From: Gracilaria domingensis
Lineage: Eukaryota; Rhodophyta; Florideophyceae; Gracilariales; Gracilariaceae
Direction: 5' to 3'
NCBI GenBank assembly: GCA_022539475.1
Contig: VCMS01000019.1
Coordinates: 248,001-312,000 of the forward strand
DNA length: 64,000 bases
Below are positions 1 through 10,797 of the stretch, piece after piece. Position numbers and translations under genes: made by a program. The notes under the pieces were generated by a model. That model saw nothing but the letters and a program-made list of their open reading frames with translations, was not told the DNA's origin and did not search any database. The number at the start of each line of letters is the position of its first letter. Position 1 is the stretch's first letter.

Positions 1-1272
1 TGTCTCGCCTGGTTCGGTGACATTCTGTACAACTTCCTTGGCGGCAGGAAAGCGGAATGGATGTTTGCGGATATTCAGATACTGTCGTTTCGGGGACTAC
101 AGAGCGCAACGAGAAACATAAACATGTGAGAATAACTGAGAAGTGCAGAGCAGATTGATGTTAGCTTGTTAACGTACCGGATCATTCATGATACCTGGGT
201 AGTTGTCAAACAACAGGTACTTGATGTTCTGGGCCTTTGACTTGACAAAAAAGTTCCAAATGCGACCATAGGCGATATGTGGTAGCACGTCCCATGCAAA
301 GAGCAATTGGGTATCTTCTGCGAATCCTGTTCTCCACCATTGATCAGGAGCAAATTCGACATACGAGAGTCCTGCGAGCTTCTCCTTTGCGAGGGGCAGC
401 TCGTCAGCATTTGTATTGCAATAATACTTAAAACCCCATAACTCATTACCAGCCTTTTTCACAATGGGCGGCATCCATTCCAAATTGTTAGCACAAGAGA
501 TATCGTACACAGAACGAATCTTGTACTTCTTGAGGAACTTGTAAAACATGAGACACACGCGTTCGGCTTCCGGCGGACATGTTACGTTTGTAGAACCTTC
601 GCTGTCTTTGGTGTCCTGAAACCACTGCCAGAAATTCTCGCCCGCACCGGGGTCTGCACCATGCTGTGGGTTGGGTAGTGGGCGCTTTTGCGCGGACGAA
701 GATGGTTGCGGCTTAGACGAGGCCTCATCAACATCGGCAGCAAGCTTCTCCATTTTGGCGAGAGACGACGAGACAGCACTGTGGCTACCATGAGAGTGGC
801 GCTTGTGGAGCGGATGAAATGAGGGCGAAGGCGGTGTCTGTTCGTCATCAGCGGCGCTGCGCAGCTGCGACGTCGATGGGGGCATTGTGGACGACGAAAG
901 CTTCTGCAGTGAAGCCAGTCTAGACGCGATAGAAGGCGGTGAGACAGCAGCCTTCGCGACAATATTATGGTTTGCAGCGGTGGCCTGCGGAGTACTGGAA
1001 GCAATCGAAGAAGAAGAAGCCGCATTCGCAGCCGGCGACGTAGCAGCAGCCGGCGCAGGCGCGGCAACTGGCGGCGGCGAAGCAACATTCCGGGCAGAAA
1101 CGGGCGCTTTGGAAGGGACAGGCGGCCGTAGCACAACCATCTCGTAACAAAGAAGGAAGAAGAAGAGCGCGGCAGCGAGAGCACGCGGCGCGTTCGACCG
1201 CTGACGACGCAGCTTTGCAGCTCGACGACGACGCGTATGCGAGGAGTACATGGCGTCGCCCATGCTCGCCAT
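1..1272 (-). CDS. Type II membrane protein with methyltransferase-like domain (3' end off the window)
   Basis: Exons are complement(<1..96, 178..1272), with an 81-nt intron (donor GTACGT, acceptor CTGTAG) joined in phase 0. The first in-frame ATG is at 1272; upstream extension would need non-ATG starts. Near residues 30-50 there is a basic stretch followed by one hydrophobic segment (LAAALFFFLLCYEMVV), suggesting a signal anchor. A long Ser/Ala/Pro-rich stalk leads to a C-terminal domain with FAWDVLPHI and KYLLFDNYP. These resemble the late motifs of class I SAM-dependent methyltransferase folds, and exon 2 continues the fold (RQYLNIRKHPF). A Golgi location and a methyltransferase role are inference; the substrate is unknown. 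It diverges from SLY1 across about 280 bp. Confidence 0.65.
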
Positions 1273-1554
1273 GACGTCGACGAAGACGGCGCGACGCCAC
1301 GCCGACCAAGGCGTCGCCCATTCTTCCGTGCCGCGCCCGAGCGCCGTGCGGCAATTGAAGTGGCGCGCTGACGCGGAGCCTTGCAATTATGGGCGATGCT
1401 GTCGCTGCGAGCTGGCGCCGATGACGCGTTCGGTAATGCGCGCGTGCGCGCCGTGAGCTGATCCAAAGTGGCCGCGGTGCGCGCGCAGCTGCGGCGCATC
1501 CGCTCATTGCGCACGATCGCCACCCGCGTTGAGCCGCGTCGCCTTCGCCGCGCC

Positions 1555-3537
1555 ATGGCGCCGTCGCTCGCTGCCGCCTTCGCGCTGCGCCACGCGCAGC
1601 GTTCCGCGCTGAGTCGCGTGCTCTCGCTGCCCGACGGCTCTCACTGGCAGGTTCTTCTCTGCGATGACTTCTCCCACGCGCTCGTCAACACGCTCTTCCC
1701 GCCGTCCTTGTTGCGAAAGCATGCTGTCACGTTGCACGCCCTGCTCCATAAGTCGCGATTGCCCATTCCAGATGCTCCGGCGCTCTACATCGTCGCGCCG
1801 TCCACGGAGAATGTTGCGCTCGTTGCGCGTCAACTTTCGCCGCCTGCGTTGTACCACTCGGCAAGACTGGCCTTTGTGAGCGCGGCGTCGTCGCCGTTGT
1901 TGCAAGCTCTGGCTTCACAGTTGCCCGTTCCGTCGCCCATTACGTTTTGCGCCGACCTCTACTCGCATTTCATTAGTCTTGATGCCGATTTATTCACGCT
2001 TCATATCTCTGATTCGTACGTTCGCCTCTCTGCCACTGATGATGCACACACCTTATCGCCTTTGCTCGATCGAATTGTGTCGGGCTTGTTTTCCGTTCTT
2101 CTTACGATTGGTGTGCTACCCGTCATCCGCGCGCAACCTGGCGGAGCTGCCGAAGCTGTCGCTGTCCGACTGGACGCAAAACTGCGCTCCAGTCTCGCCC
2201 TGTTTCAGTCCTCTTCGCTTTCGAATCGCGCGTTTTCCTTCCGTAGGCCTCTTCTGTTGCTTCTGGATCGCGATATTGACTTTCTGTCCATGCTGCATCA
2301 TACTTGGACTTACCAAGCGCTTGTGCATGACTGTCTTCACATGCAGCTACACACAGTCAAACTGGAGCCTTCGGAACAGGATAGCAACACTCAGACCGTT
2401 TATCAGCTCGATAAAGAGCACGACCAATTCTGGCGGCAAAACGCCGCCGCGCCGTTTCCCGAGGTTGCTGAGGCCATTGAGAAGGCCTTGACTCAGTATC
2501 GTACCGACGTTGACCAGATAAACCGCAAGGCAGCACCTGATTCCTCCTCCGAAGGTCCAATGCGCACGGATCACTTGGCCAACGCTATTTCTTCGCTGCC
2601 TGAACTATCGAAGCGAAAACAAAACATTGACATTCATACTAACATCGCAACCGCATTGTTGCAAAATATCAACCGTCGTTCACTCGACACCTTTTTCGAG
2701 CTCGAGAGTCGCATCTTTGCTGAGCAGTCAACCATCTCGTCTACTGCTGCTCAGCAGTACAAAGTTACTATGCTTGAGTTGCTCAAAGGAGTTCGCGAAA
2801 CCTCGACGGGCGAAAGGCGTGGTGCGGGCTCTGCAACAGATCGCCTCCGCTTGTTTCTCATTTACTACACAATCTTTGGTCAGCATCTGTCGGAGACTGA
2901 TATGGCCGAAATTCGATCTGTGCTTCAGAATGCAGGGGCAGATACCTCGTTGATCGCCCACTTGGGCCGACTCAAGGGTTACAGACATGATCTTGTTAAC
3001 GAAACTGCGCTGACCGGTGGCACTATTAATGCGGCCAGGCTGAAGGGGCTCATGACCAACGTCGTTAATCGTGGATATCGCAGCTTTGCCAATGTGGCCC
3101 AAAATGCGAAGAACCTCATCCTTGATCAAAGGAAATCATTCGCTGTAGCCGAAGTCCTGGATATCTTCATGAGTGAGCAAGCAAGAGCAAGAAACGAGTC
3201 ACTCGCCAGTCAAGTTCTTGACGGCTATTTATCGTTTGACCCAAAGTTGCTCCCATCTGCAGCTAATATACCGCGTGAACGAACAGCTGTAGCTAACTTG
3301 GCTGCCGGAAGCCGCCTTTCGACAGGGAAGAACCCGCACAGAACGGTTTTCACAGACGCTATAGTGTTTGTCGTCGGTGGTGGTAACTATGTAGAGTATG
3401 ATAACTGTATGGAGGTCGCGGTACCTGTCTCGAATGCAACCATTACCAGGAACGTTTTGTACGGTACGACTGAACTCCTGACTTCCGAAGACTTTCTCAA
3501 TCAGCTGTTGACAGTTGCCAAGCGAGGCACAGGGTAG
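1555..3537 (+). CDS. SLY1: Sec1/Munc18-family protein SLY1 (SCFD1)
   Basis: Single-exon gene of 660 residues starting at the first ATG (MAPSL). Sly1 binds syntaxin-5/Sed5-type Qa-SNAREs and promotes SNARE assembly in ER-Golgi transport. Recognition rests on family blocks in order: LLLLDRDIDFLSMLHHTWTY near the middle, the FWRQN...PFPEVAEAIE segment, the SSLPEL..K....DIHTNIATALL helix and RLFLIYY. A C-terminal block (DAIVFVVGGGNYVEY) is typical of Sec1-like proteins. The length matches the family (about 620-670). It shares an upstream region with the divergent membrane protein on the minus strand. Identification is strong; only the exact start is uncertain, because the frame stays open upstream without an ATG. 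Confidence 0.93.
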   Translation: MAPSLAAAFALRHAQRSALSRVLSLPDGSHWQVLLCDDFSHALVNTLFPPSLLRKHAVTLHALLHKSRLPIPDAPALYIVAPSTENVALVARQLSPPALYHSARLAFVSAASSPLLQALASQLPVPSPITFCADLYSHFISLDADLFTLHISDSYVRLSATDDAHTLSPLLDRIVSGLFSVLLTIGVLPVIRAQPGGAAEAVAVRLDAKLRSSLALFQSSSLSNRAFSFRRPLLLLLDRDIDFLSMLHHTWTYQALVHDCLHMQLHTVKLEPSEQDSNTQTVYQLDKEHDQFWRQNAAAPFPEVAEAIEKALTQYRTDVDQINRKAAPDSSSEGPMRTDHLANAISSLPELSKRKQNIDIHTNIATALLQNINRRSLDTFFELESRIFAEQSTISSTAAQQYKVTMLELLKGVRETSTGERRGAGSATDRLRLFLIYYTIFGQHLSETDMAEIRSVLQNAGADTSLIAHLGRLKGYRHDLVNETALTGGTINAARLKGLMTNVVNRGYRSFANVAQNAKNLILDQRKSFAVAEVLDIFMSEQARARNESLASQVLDGYLSFDPKLLPSAANIPRERTAVANLAAGSRLSTGKNPHRTVFTDAIVFVVGGGNYVEYDNCMEVAVPVSNATITRNVLYGTTELLTSEDFLNQLLTVAKRGTG

Positions 3538-3636
3538 CTTTGGTTAGGAGATAAAAAGTTAGGAGACTCGAAACGAGCGGAAGTTTCCCTCACGTTGGCT
3601 AGAACAGAGTTATTCGTGATACATGCTCGCAACAAG

Positions 3637-4544
3637 TTATGAGAAGCCTATCATCATATGACCACGGTTATGTCGTGCTGGGAGACGTTGGGATGATGCT
3701 GAAGGTTTCCGTTTGGCTGATGCTGCGACTTTCTTCAAAAACGCTGAAAGCTTAGCATCGTGAGCAGCGTTGTTGGCATGTAGACGTAGACGAGGTACGC
3801 TGTCAGGCAGGCCTTCTATCTGATCCTGTTGCGTGTCATCTCTGTCCGCGAGATCTGCCTTCATGCCTACGATAGCGACAGGAACGAGGCTGGTAGCCAG
3901 GAACATGCGCTCCGCCTCTCTATCTATAGAGGTGTCACTCCAAATTCCGCTTTCATTCAATAGCAAACGAATCAGCCTCATCAGGAGTCTCAGAGCTTCG
4001 CCCCCGGCTTGCCAAGGAGACAGAGCACCGTGGGAGAAGAAGGCCTGGCGCCAAAGAAAGCGCAGCTCGTTAAGCACGCCACGACTTCGCACGTGAACGT
4101 CGCTGCCATCTAACCTGCCTCCCGATTCTACGGCGCCTGCGTCACCTAGATATTCCATAACTTCAGGCACCCACATACAACTTACTGAAGACCGAGTTGC
4201 AGGGTCGGAAGCGTCATAGACGAATAAAACTGCGTCGTATCGTATATGCGCAAAGAAGAGTTTTCGCCCATGCTGGAAATGTGGGCTTCCAGGCAAATCG
4301 TAGAATTCTTGTACATGATCTTCGACAAACCTGACAGAGATACGGCACGGAAGGGGTGGTTTGGAGCGATGTGAGGCTCCACACAAGGCCTGCACTAGAG
4401 TCTTACGTTTCCATGTTCACCATGTCAGCGATTATGCTCTCCTTCATGCGGTCTGGGTTGATCTACAACTGGGAACAAACTTACAGACTTTCCCACGTTA
4501 TCATCTCCGACAACCAGGACTCGAATTGCGTGTGCTTCTTCCAT
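3637..4544 (-). CDS. RABL3-like small GTPase (two exons)
   Basis: Exons are complement(3637..4389, 4485..4544). The 95-nt intron (GTAAGT...TGCAG) splits the P-loop region in phase 0. Exon 1 encodes IRVLVVGDDNVGKS (G1 motif). Exon 2 gives YDLPG (G3-like DxxG), AVLFVYDASD and VAIVGMKADL (G4-like, Met-Lys-Ala-Asp replacing NKxD). This order and the atypical G4 fit RABL3-type GTPases, which bind GTP but lack the usual C-terminal prenylation cysteines; none is seen here. A long insert lies between the G3 and G4 regions. The start MEEAHAIRV is chosen because it sits just before the P-loop strand. The RABL3 assignment is by motif pattern only. Confidence 0.68.
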
Positions 4545-5294
4545 GTGCCTGCATGAAACGCGAAACTCTTCCGAAACAAGTGTATCTATGGCTCGACGCT
4601 GAAGTGCTGGGACAGAAAACGTCGCTAGTCCAATTGCCAGGGTAACAATAATCCAGAGGTTCCAAATCATGAGGTTTCAGAGCATGGAATCCTTTACCTC
4701 CAAAAACATCGATGCGCGCAGCTTTGTCTGCAGACCTTTCCGTGTTGAGATTGAAGCGAAATGAATGATCCAAAACTTCTATATACGAACGTTTTTTTAA
4801 TGAATCTTGGACCAATCGTGTCGACGACGATTATCGTGTTGGCCGTCCGCAGCAGGTGCTTTCATCATCGTTTTGTCTACCGTCGGTACTTCTCAGACCA
4901 CAATAGACCTCTCCCGCTCTCGTTTTCTACGCACCCTTTGTAGCGGAGCTCTTGTCAGTTTACCATCCTCAGGAAGAAACCAAACATCTTCATCGAGCTC
5001 AGCTTTTTGGAAAGCATATCTTCGAAGCCTGTTGTGCACAATATACTAGCCTAAACTAGTTTTCAAGTTTTGCCGAAGAGACCAGCAACTCTGTGAGGTT
5101 TTACTGTTTTTCTTTGCGTTCGACTGGAAAGCATCGGCTCTCAACGGTGCTAAGGATATTTCAGATTTTAAGTCAAAGCTTTCGGGGAAGTATATTTTCG
5201 TGGGAAGTACGAAGGTACGAAAAGCAGCGCGTTTAACTAATCTGGAAGACGCAGGGCGTCCCTCAAAGTGTGTGTGCACACCTACAAAACCAGT
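4545..5294. other. Intergenic, divergent promoter region
   Basis: Lies between the RABL3-like gene (minus) and SAS10/UTP3 (plus). Short open frames on both strands (for example minus 4501-4815) carry no recognisable domain. An additional 5' exon of the GTPase gene cannot be excluded. Nothing else seen. Confidence 0.4.
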
Positions 5295-7013
5295 ATGGGC
5301 AAGAAAAGCAATAGACCTCTGTTGAAAGGTCGTCTCCCGTCGGAGGCCCACGGTGATGCCTCGCGTGGAGACCAAACGGAAATGAATGGAAACGATGATG
5401 TGGATGAGTTTTTTGAAGACCGCCATCAAACCCTGCTAAAGGGCGTTGGATCAGACGACTCTGAAGCCGAGGAAGAACTGGAGCCTGAACTCATAGGAAC
5501 AGAAATCATGAAAGTAGAGTCATCTGAATCTGAAGACTCTGAAAATTCCGATGAGGAAGACGGCGATATTCCTAGTCATCCAGAAGAAGATAAAAGAGGC
5601 TGGGGCGCGAGGAGGAAAGACTGGTATGGTGGAGACACAAATGAGTTTGAGATCATGGAAGATGACGAACGCGATGAAGCCCTAAGAGATGAAGAGGAGG
5701 AAGCTTTACGAATGCAGAAAAAAGCTTTGGAAGAATTGAACCCAGAGGATTTTCGTGACGAAGACGATAGCGACACAGAGCCTGAAAAGGAAGAAAGTGA
5801 GGATGGAAAAAAGCAAGGGGTTCATCCTGGTGCAAGCGAAGAAGTTGTTGCTGATGTGATGGACGTAGCAGCCCCAGAGGTTCCTGCTCTTGTGAAAGAG
5901 ATGATTCAGAGCCACAAGGCTGCACAAGCGTTGCAGGAGAAATCTCGATCGAACGAAACGCTTCGTGTGATGTACCATCTACATGCATCTTTGGTTACCA
6001 ACGTTGCGTACTATTTATCGCTTCGGACACATCCAGAGACTCAGGGCTTTGTGGATGTAAGAACACATCCGGTTCTTCTGCGCATCATGAGCCTACGTAA
6101 ATTGCTACAGAGGTCATCGCAGTTTTCCATTCCGGAGGAGCTCGACAATGAGGAGGAGGATATGGCAGCAGAATCTCCTGCTACTAGAAAGGAATCTTTA
6201 GAAAAATCAGAGAAAGATTCTGGTGCAGAGCATGGAATAGAAGATGGAGCCTCTGTGAACGACAAGGACGGAAAAGAACCCGCTACTGAAGAGGCGCATG
6301 GCGACAAAATGAATGGAGTTCTTTCGAAAGCCAAAAAGAAGTCAAGAAGGAGGCGCGGGAAAAAGCGCAAACGGACAGAAGTCACGATCGAAGAAGATGA
6401 AGAAAAGATTCAGGAACTTTTGAAGACGAAACATTCTGAACAGCCACCTGACACCGAGAGTAGTGGAAAACGCGCGAGGAAGAAGAAGAAAATACGAGGC
6501 ATTGTTAATGTTATGGAGTCTCAGCGCAAAAACGAGGAAGGAAAGCGCTTTGCGCCTACTGACGAAGATCTCGTACGCCCGGTGGAAAAGAAAACCCAGA
6601 GTTCGTCAGTTGACTGTGCACAGTCTGTTGGAGAGCTTGATACTGCGAAGCATGACGAGGATGACGACGAAGTGATGCAGAAGATGTTGGCGAAGAAGGC
6701 GAAGAAGGAGGCAAGGAAGGAACGCAAAGCCGCTGCTGCCCAACCTCACGTGTACCGCTTTAATGACTTGACTACGCCTGATGGAAAACGCAAAGCATCT
6801 TCCCAAGTTGTCAAGAACAAGGGCTTGACGAGATACCGTCCGCGGAACAAGAAAACTCCTCGCGCCAAGAACCGGTTAGCCTATGCCAACGCCGTGAAGA
6901 GACGGAAGGGTGCTGTTCGGGAATACGCTGGAAAACCAGGCGGTGGATATTCTGGAGAGGCTTCTGGTATCAACATGTCCGCACGCAAGGGATCTAAGCT
7001 TTCAGAAGTTTGA
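5295..7013 (+). CDS. UTP3: SAS10/UTP3 family small-subunit processome protein
   Basis: Encodes 572 residues from MGKKS; the upstream in-frame extension has no ATG. Sas10/Utp3 is a nucleolar component of the U3 snoRNP small-subunit processome, needed for 18S rRNA maturation. The N-terminal half is strongly acidic with a WGARRKDWYGGDT block. A central helical Sas10/Utp3/C1D-like region follows (SLVTNVAYYLSLR, HPVLLRIMSLRKLL), then several Lys/Arg-rich stretches. The C-terminus carries the family signature: VVKNKGLTRYRPRNKK, then PGGGYSGEASGIN. Low-complexity Glu/Asp and Lys tracts are normal for the family. It converges on ATAD3, with only about 100 bp between stop codons. Confidence 0.9.
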   Translation: MGKKSNRPLLKGRLPSEAHGDASRGDQTEMNGNDDVDEFFEDRHQTLLKGVGSDDSEAEEELEPELIGTEIMKVESSESEDSENSDEEDGDIPSHPEEDKRGWGARRKDWYGGDTNEFEIMEDDERDEALRDEEEEALRMQKKALEELNPEDFRDEDDSDTEPEKEESEDGKKQGVHPGASEEVVADVMDVAAPEVPALVKEMIQSHKAAQALQEKSRSNETLRVMYHLHASLVTNVAYYLSLRTHPETQGFVDVRTHPVLLRIMSLRKLLQRSSQFSIPEELDNEEEDMAAESPATRKESLEKSEKDSGAEHGIEDGASVNDKDGKEPATEEAHGDKMNGVLSKAKKKSRRRRGKKRKRTEVTIEEDEEKIQELLKTKHSEQPPDTESSGKRARKKKKIRGIVNVMESQRKNEEGKRFAPTDEDLVRPVEKKTQSSSVDCAQSVGELDTAKHDEDDDEVMQKMLAKKAKKEARKERKAAAAQPHVYRFNDLTTPDGKRKASSQVVKNKGLTRYRPRNKKTPRAKNRLAYANAVKRRKGAVREYAGKPGGGYSGEASGINMSARKGSKLSEV

Positions 7014-7116
7014 TTTCGCTTTGCGCATACTTTTGAAGGATGGGGACGTCTTTACACGGGAGAAGTTCCAACGTTCCCTTGGCGCTTCTCGTTTGCAACT
7101 ACCACTGCATTAAAAG

Positions 7117-8886
7117 TCATGCTGTTGTATACATCGGACTTGTTTGGGCATTATTTGTGGTTGCCCTCGTTTGACTTGTATATTCCGGGGCGATAGCAGT
7201 GCCATCTTCTCTTTGGGACTGAGCCCAACTCTCTTTCATAGCCTTCTGCTCAACGTGATCCCGCAAAACTTGTTTAGCTTCCGTAATGCTCAGTTGCGCA
7301 GAGCGTGAGCCGTACCCCGCGGCCTGCCAGCCTATCACCAGTTTTTCCATTTCACGACCACTGAACCCTTCAGTCTCCCTAACAACTTCAGTAAAGAATG
7401 CGTCCCATGGTTCCTCAGATGACATCTTAATAGGAACTATTGGCTTCTTCAAAAGGCGATCTACATAGAGAGTGAGCATATCGCGCCTCTCTTCTGGCCC
7501 CGGCAAATAAAAGGGTACCACGTCATCAACGCGATCAGCAGCTGCTTCGTCGAACTCATGCGGGCGATTTGTCGCCATCATCAGCATAAACTTTGTGGTC
7601 GGTTGGCCTGTTCTATACAAGAAGGCATTCAAAGCATTTCGCATCTCTTCGGTCGCACCCGTTGCTGAACTTCTCGTTCTCAAAAATGCATCGGCCTCAT
7701 CGATAAATAGTAGCAGGCCCTTTCGTGTCGTAGATGCCCAGTCGAAGAGCTTATGGAGCTCAGTCACGGCGCTTGCGCCGAGCGGTGCCAGATCACCACC
7801 TGTAAAGATGGCATACTCTAAACCACTTTCTCTCGCCAGCCCCTTGGCGAATAGAGTCTTCCCTGTTCCCGGAGGACCAGCAAGCAATATATTTCTAAAC
7901 GGCGCTTTGTGCACACGCGCGTTCTTGGTAGCTCTCGCGATTCTCTGCAGCCGATCTTTGGTGGTGGCGGCAAGAACAACACCATCCAACGCGCGCTCTG
8001 CATCTTGTGTTTGGAAGCGATGCCAAAGACTCCTGACGCTAGCAATGGGCTCACGGAATGCAGACAGAGCGGTTATTCGACTGGTATCCCGAACCAATGA
8101 GGGCTTTCCAAGACGGGCGGCAATGTATCCACCAGCAACTGAAGCAGCAGCGCGAGCAAAATATATGCCTGCTGCTGCGGCCGACAATCCTCCCACAACA
8201 GTAGCAACTTTCTCTCGATCCGACACAAAGGACGAAAGACCAGCTCCGACACTACTGGTTGCGACCTTTATACTCTCGATTGTAGTCTTTCGAGCCTCTC
8301 TAAGTTCCAATCTCTTCTGCTGCATGATAAGATCGTGATTGCGTCGTTCTTGTTCAATTCGACCTTCTGCCTCCGCCTTTGCTTTAGCAATGTCAGCTTG
8401 CTGACGAAGGGCGGTTTCATACTCGAGGGTCTTGCGACGGATAGCCTCTTGACGCAGAACGCTCTCCTCGTCCTTCTTTCGCTCTTCTTCCTTCAGCTGA
8501 CGCTGCGCCTGCAACTGCATGCCCATAACATCCTTCTGTCTCTCCCTGTCCAACTTATCTCTGTACAGCTCTTGACCCCTCGCATACTCAGCCTGTTTCT
8601 CGAGCGTCTTCCGTTGTTGGTCCCCTTGAATTTCTATGTTCTTCGCACGTTGTTGAGATTCAAAGGCGCGCAACTCTGCAGACTTGGCTTCCAGCTCAGA
8701 TTGCTTGGTCTTCTCTTGCTCGCGAACGAGCTCCAACGCCATGCGTGCATTCGGGGACGAATCGATTTCGCGGGCAGCCTTGGCGGCGCGCTCGAGACCA
8801 GTGGGATCAACGGTGCCAGAGAAGGACTCTGACGACGCGGCCTTGTTCTGGCCAGAATTCTGGCCGCCGCCGAGGTTCTTGAACAT
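7117..8886 (-). CDS. ATAD3: ATAD3 mitochondrial inner-membrane AAA+ ATPase
   Basis: Single exon, 589 residues. ATAD3 organises mitochondrial nucleoids and inner-membrane contact sites. An N-terminal region with a charged coiled coil (roughly residues 50-215) is followed by a glycine/alanine-rich hydrophobic segment (about 228-258, VATVVGGLSAAAAGIYFA). The AAA+ module has Walker A GPPGTGKT near residue 340, Walker B LLLFIDEAD near 395 and sensor-1 MMATNRP near 440. This domain order and length match plant and animal ATAD3. The start MFKNLGGGQ is the first ATG. It diverges from TyrRS. No defects seen. Confidence 0.95.
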   Translation of the reverse strand: MFKNLGGGQNSGQNKAASSESFSGTVDPTGLERAAKAAREIDSSPNARMALELVREQEKTKQSELEAKSAELRAFESQQRAKNIEIQGDQQRKTLEKQAEYARGQELYRDKLDRERQKDVMGMQLQAQRQLKEEERKKDEESVLRQEAIRRKTLEYETALRQQADIAKAKAEAEGRIEQERRNHDLIMQQKRLELREARKTTIESIKVATSSVGAGLSSFVSDREKVATVVGGLSAAAAGIYFARAAASVAGGYIAARLGKPSLVRDTSRITALSAFREPIASVRSLWHRFQTQDAERALDGVVLAATTKDRLQRIARATKNARVHKAPFRNILLAGPPGTGKTLFAKGLARESGLEYAIFTGGDLAPLGASAVTELHKLFDWASTTRKGLLLFIDEADAFLRTRSSATGATEEMRNALNAFLYRTGQPTTKFMLMMATNRPHEFDEAAADRVDDVVPFYLPGPEERRDMLTLYVDRLLKKPIVPIKMSSEEPWDAFFTEVVRETEGFSGREMEKLVIGWQAAGYGSRSAQLSITEAKQVLRDHVEQKAMKESWAQSQREDGTAIAPEYTSQTRATTNNAQTSPMYTTA

Positions 8887-9355
8887 GGTGCGTGGAGGGA
8901 AAAACGAGTGAGCAAGGTGAAACAGACGAACAGAGAGTTACGCTAGTTTGAGGCGCTGAGCTGTCGGATAGAAGGGATCAACTCATCTGTTTGTGGTGCA
9001 CTTGTAGAGCACGCCGTCCGCGACCACGACGGAGCATTGGAACGCGTGCTTGCCAAGCGAGTGGCATAGGTGGGATACCGAGAGCATTCTAAGGCTACTA
9101 GAGACGGGTTAGCGGATCAACGAAGAACACGAAGGCCACGTGGGTACAGAACTGAATCCATTCGTGTCTCGTTGTGACGACGGTGACAGTTGGGGTCGCG
9201 GAACCGAACAACGAAAGTGGTGTCACCAACAATCTCAGCACCTTGTCTCTATTCATCATGAGTTGCGCGAGTGCTTAAAACGCCGCTGCAAATCCTTATT
9301 TATTACTCTGACGGCTAGAAAAGAAAAGTAGATCCACTAGGTCAAAGGCGCGCAG
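8887..9355. promoter_or_regulatory. Shared upstream region of ATAD3 and TyrRS
   Basis: A 469-bp divergent intergenic stretch between two housekeeping genes. It must contain both promoters (inference). No TATA-like box or other defined element could be singled out. Confidence 0.4.
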
Positions 9356-10549
9356 ATGACAGAGCCGATTTCCACTACCACCACCACCACCACCGCCGGC
9401 GCGGAGAGCGCAGCAGCGATGGACGGCGGCGAGGCGAAAGGCATGGAAGGCGTGCAGAAAGCTGTGGCGGAAATGAAGCTTGTCAACGGAATGACAATCG
9501 ACGAGCGCATAGAACTGATCATGTCTGTCGGGGAAGAGTGCCACACGCCGGAGGGGCTACGATTACTGCTGGAGAAGAAACCAGCGCCGCCAGTGTGTTA
9601 CGACGGCTTTGAACCGTCGGGACGAATGCATATCGCGCAGGGAATTCAGAAATCAATCAACGTGAATAAGCTGACGGATGCTGGCTGCGAATTTGTGTTT
9701 TGGGTGGCCGATTGGTTCGCACAGCTCAACAACAAGATGGGGGGCGACCTCAAGAAGATTCGCGTGGTGGGCGAATACTTTATCGAGGTGTGGAAGGCAT
9801 GCGGCATGAACATGGATCACGTGAAATTCCTGTGGGCTTCGGATGAAATCAACAAGAGATCGGATGAGTACTGGACAAGGGTGATGGACATTGCGCGATT
9901 GAACAGCGTATCTCGCGTGAAACGATGCTGCACAATCATGGGACGTGGCGACGGAGACGAGCTTTCGGCGGCTCAAATTATGTACCCCTGCATGCAATGC
10001 GCGGACATTTTCTTCCTGAAAGCGGATATCTGCCAATTGGGCATGGATCAAAGAAAGGTGAACATGCTGGCGAGGGAGTACTGCGATCAGCGAACGCCAA
10101 AGATCAAGAACAAGCCAATTATACTGTCGCACCACATGATGCCCGGGCTGAAGCAGGGGCAAGCAAAGATGAGCAAGAGCGACCCGTCAAGCGCCATCTA
10201 CATGGAGGATTCTGTTGCAGAGGTGAACTCCAAGATCAAGGGGGCGTTCTGTGCGGAAGGGGAGGTGGACGGCAACCCCGTGTTGGAATACGTCAAGTAC
10301 ATTGTGTTTCCAAAGCTGGGTGGACTGTCAATCAAACGCAGCGAGGCCAACGGCGGCGACATGAGGTACGACACGTACGAACGACTGGAGGCTGACTTTG
10401 CTGGCGGCGCGCTTCATCCGGGCGATTTGAAACCGGCGGTGGCAAGAGCCATCAACGAGATGTTACAACCGGTGCGAGATCACTTCAAGAACAACGCGCA
10501 CGCGAAGAAACTTTTGGCGCAGGTTAAACGCTACAAGACCACAAAGTAG
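9356..10549 (+). CDS. Cytosolic tyrosyl-tRNA synthetase
   Basis: Encodes 397 residues in one exon and charges tRNA-Tyr in the cytosol. It is a class I synthetase of the archaeal/eukaryotic type: the HIGH-like motif is HIAQG (about residues 92-96), preceded by CYDGFEPSGRM, and the KMSKS motif is intact (about 271-275). YPCMQCADIFFL and the QLGMDQRKVNMLARE helix are typical tyrosine-pocket and dimer elements. The roughly 45-residue N-terminal extension begins with a threonine run and is low-complexity, with no clear targeting signal. There is no C-terminal EMAP-like domain, so this is the short form. A run of 17 guanines starts 16 bases after the stop codon. Confidence 0.95.
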   Translation: MTEPISTTTTTTTAGAESAAAMDGGEAKGMEGVQKAVAEMKLVNGMTIDERIELIMSVGEECHTPEGLRLLLEKKPAPPVCYDGFEPSGRMHIAQGIQKSINVNKLTDAGCEFVFWVADWFAQLNNKMGGDLKKIRVVGEYFIEVWKACGMNMDHVKFLWASDEINKRSDEYWTRVMDIARLNSVSRVKRCCTIMGRGDGDELSAAQIMYPCMQCADIFFLKADICQLGMDQRKVNMLAREYCDQRTPKIKNKPIILSHHMMPGLKQGQAKMSKSDPSSAIYMEDSVAEVNSKIKGAFCAEGEVDGNPVLEYVKYIVFPKLGGLSIKRSEANGGDMRYDTYERLEADFAGGALHPGDLKPAVARAINEMLQPVRDHFKNNAHAKKLLAQVKRYKTTK

Positions 10550-10565
10550 AAAAACAAAAGTGGCC

Positions 10566-10582
10566 GGGGGGGGGGGGGGGGG
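10566..10582 (+). repeat. Poly-G tract (17 G)
   Basis: An uninterrupted run of 17 guanines in the 248-bp spacer between the TyrRS stop and the convergent zinc-motif gene. Its exact length in the genome is uncertain because long homopolymers are error-prone in sequencing. Confidence 0.9.
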
Positions 10583-10797
10583 CAAAGGACTATGAGCGTT
10601 GGCGGCGCGCCCACGCGGCGCGCGTGGGTGCGCGGCACCGGTGACGACGCGCGTGCGCGCGCACGCACGCAAGACGCGCTCTGGAGACAACGAACCAACG
10701 CCAAGCAACAGGCACGTTCTAGGAAAGCACAAAAAAAACAAGCATTTCGAAATGGTTTCTGCGTGAGCACTGCTCAACAGCAGCCAGAGCTTACCTT

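Noticed and set aside
4501..4815. Additional upstream exon or gene before the RABL3-like gene
   Set aside because: Start codon absent or weak and no domain; the GTPase has a suitable ATG just before its P-loop.
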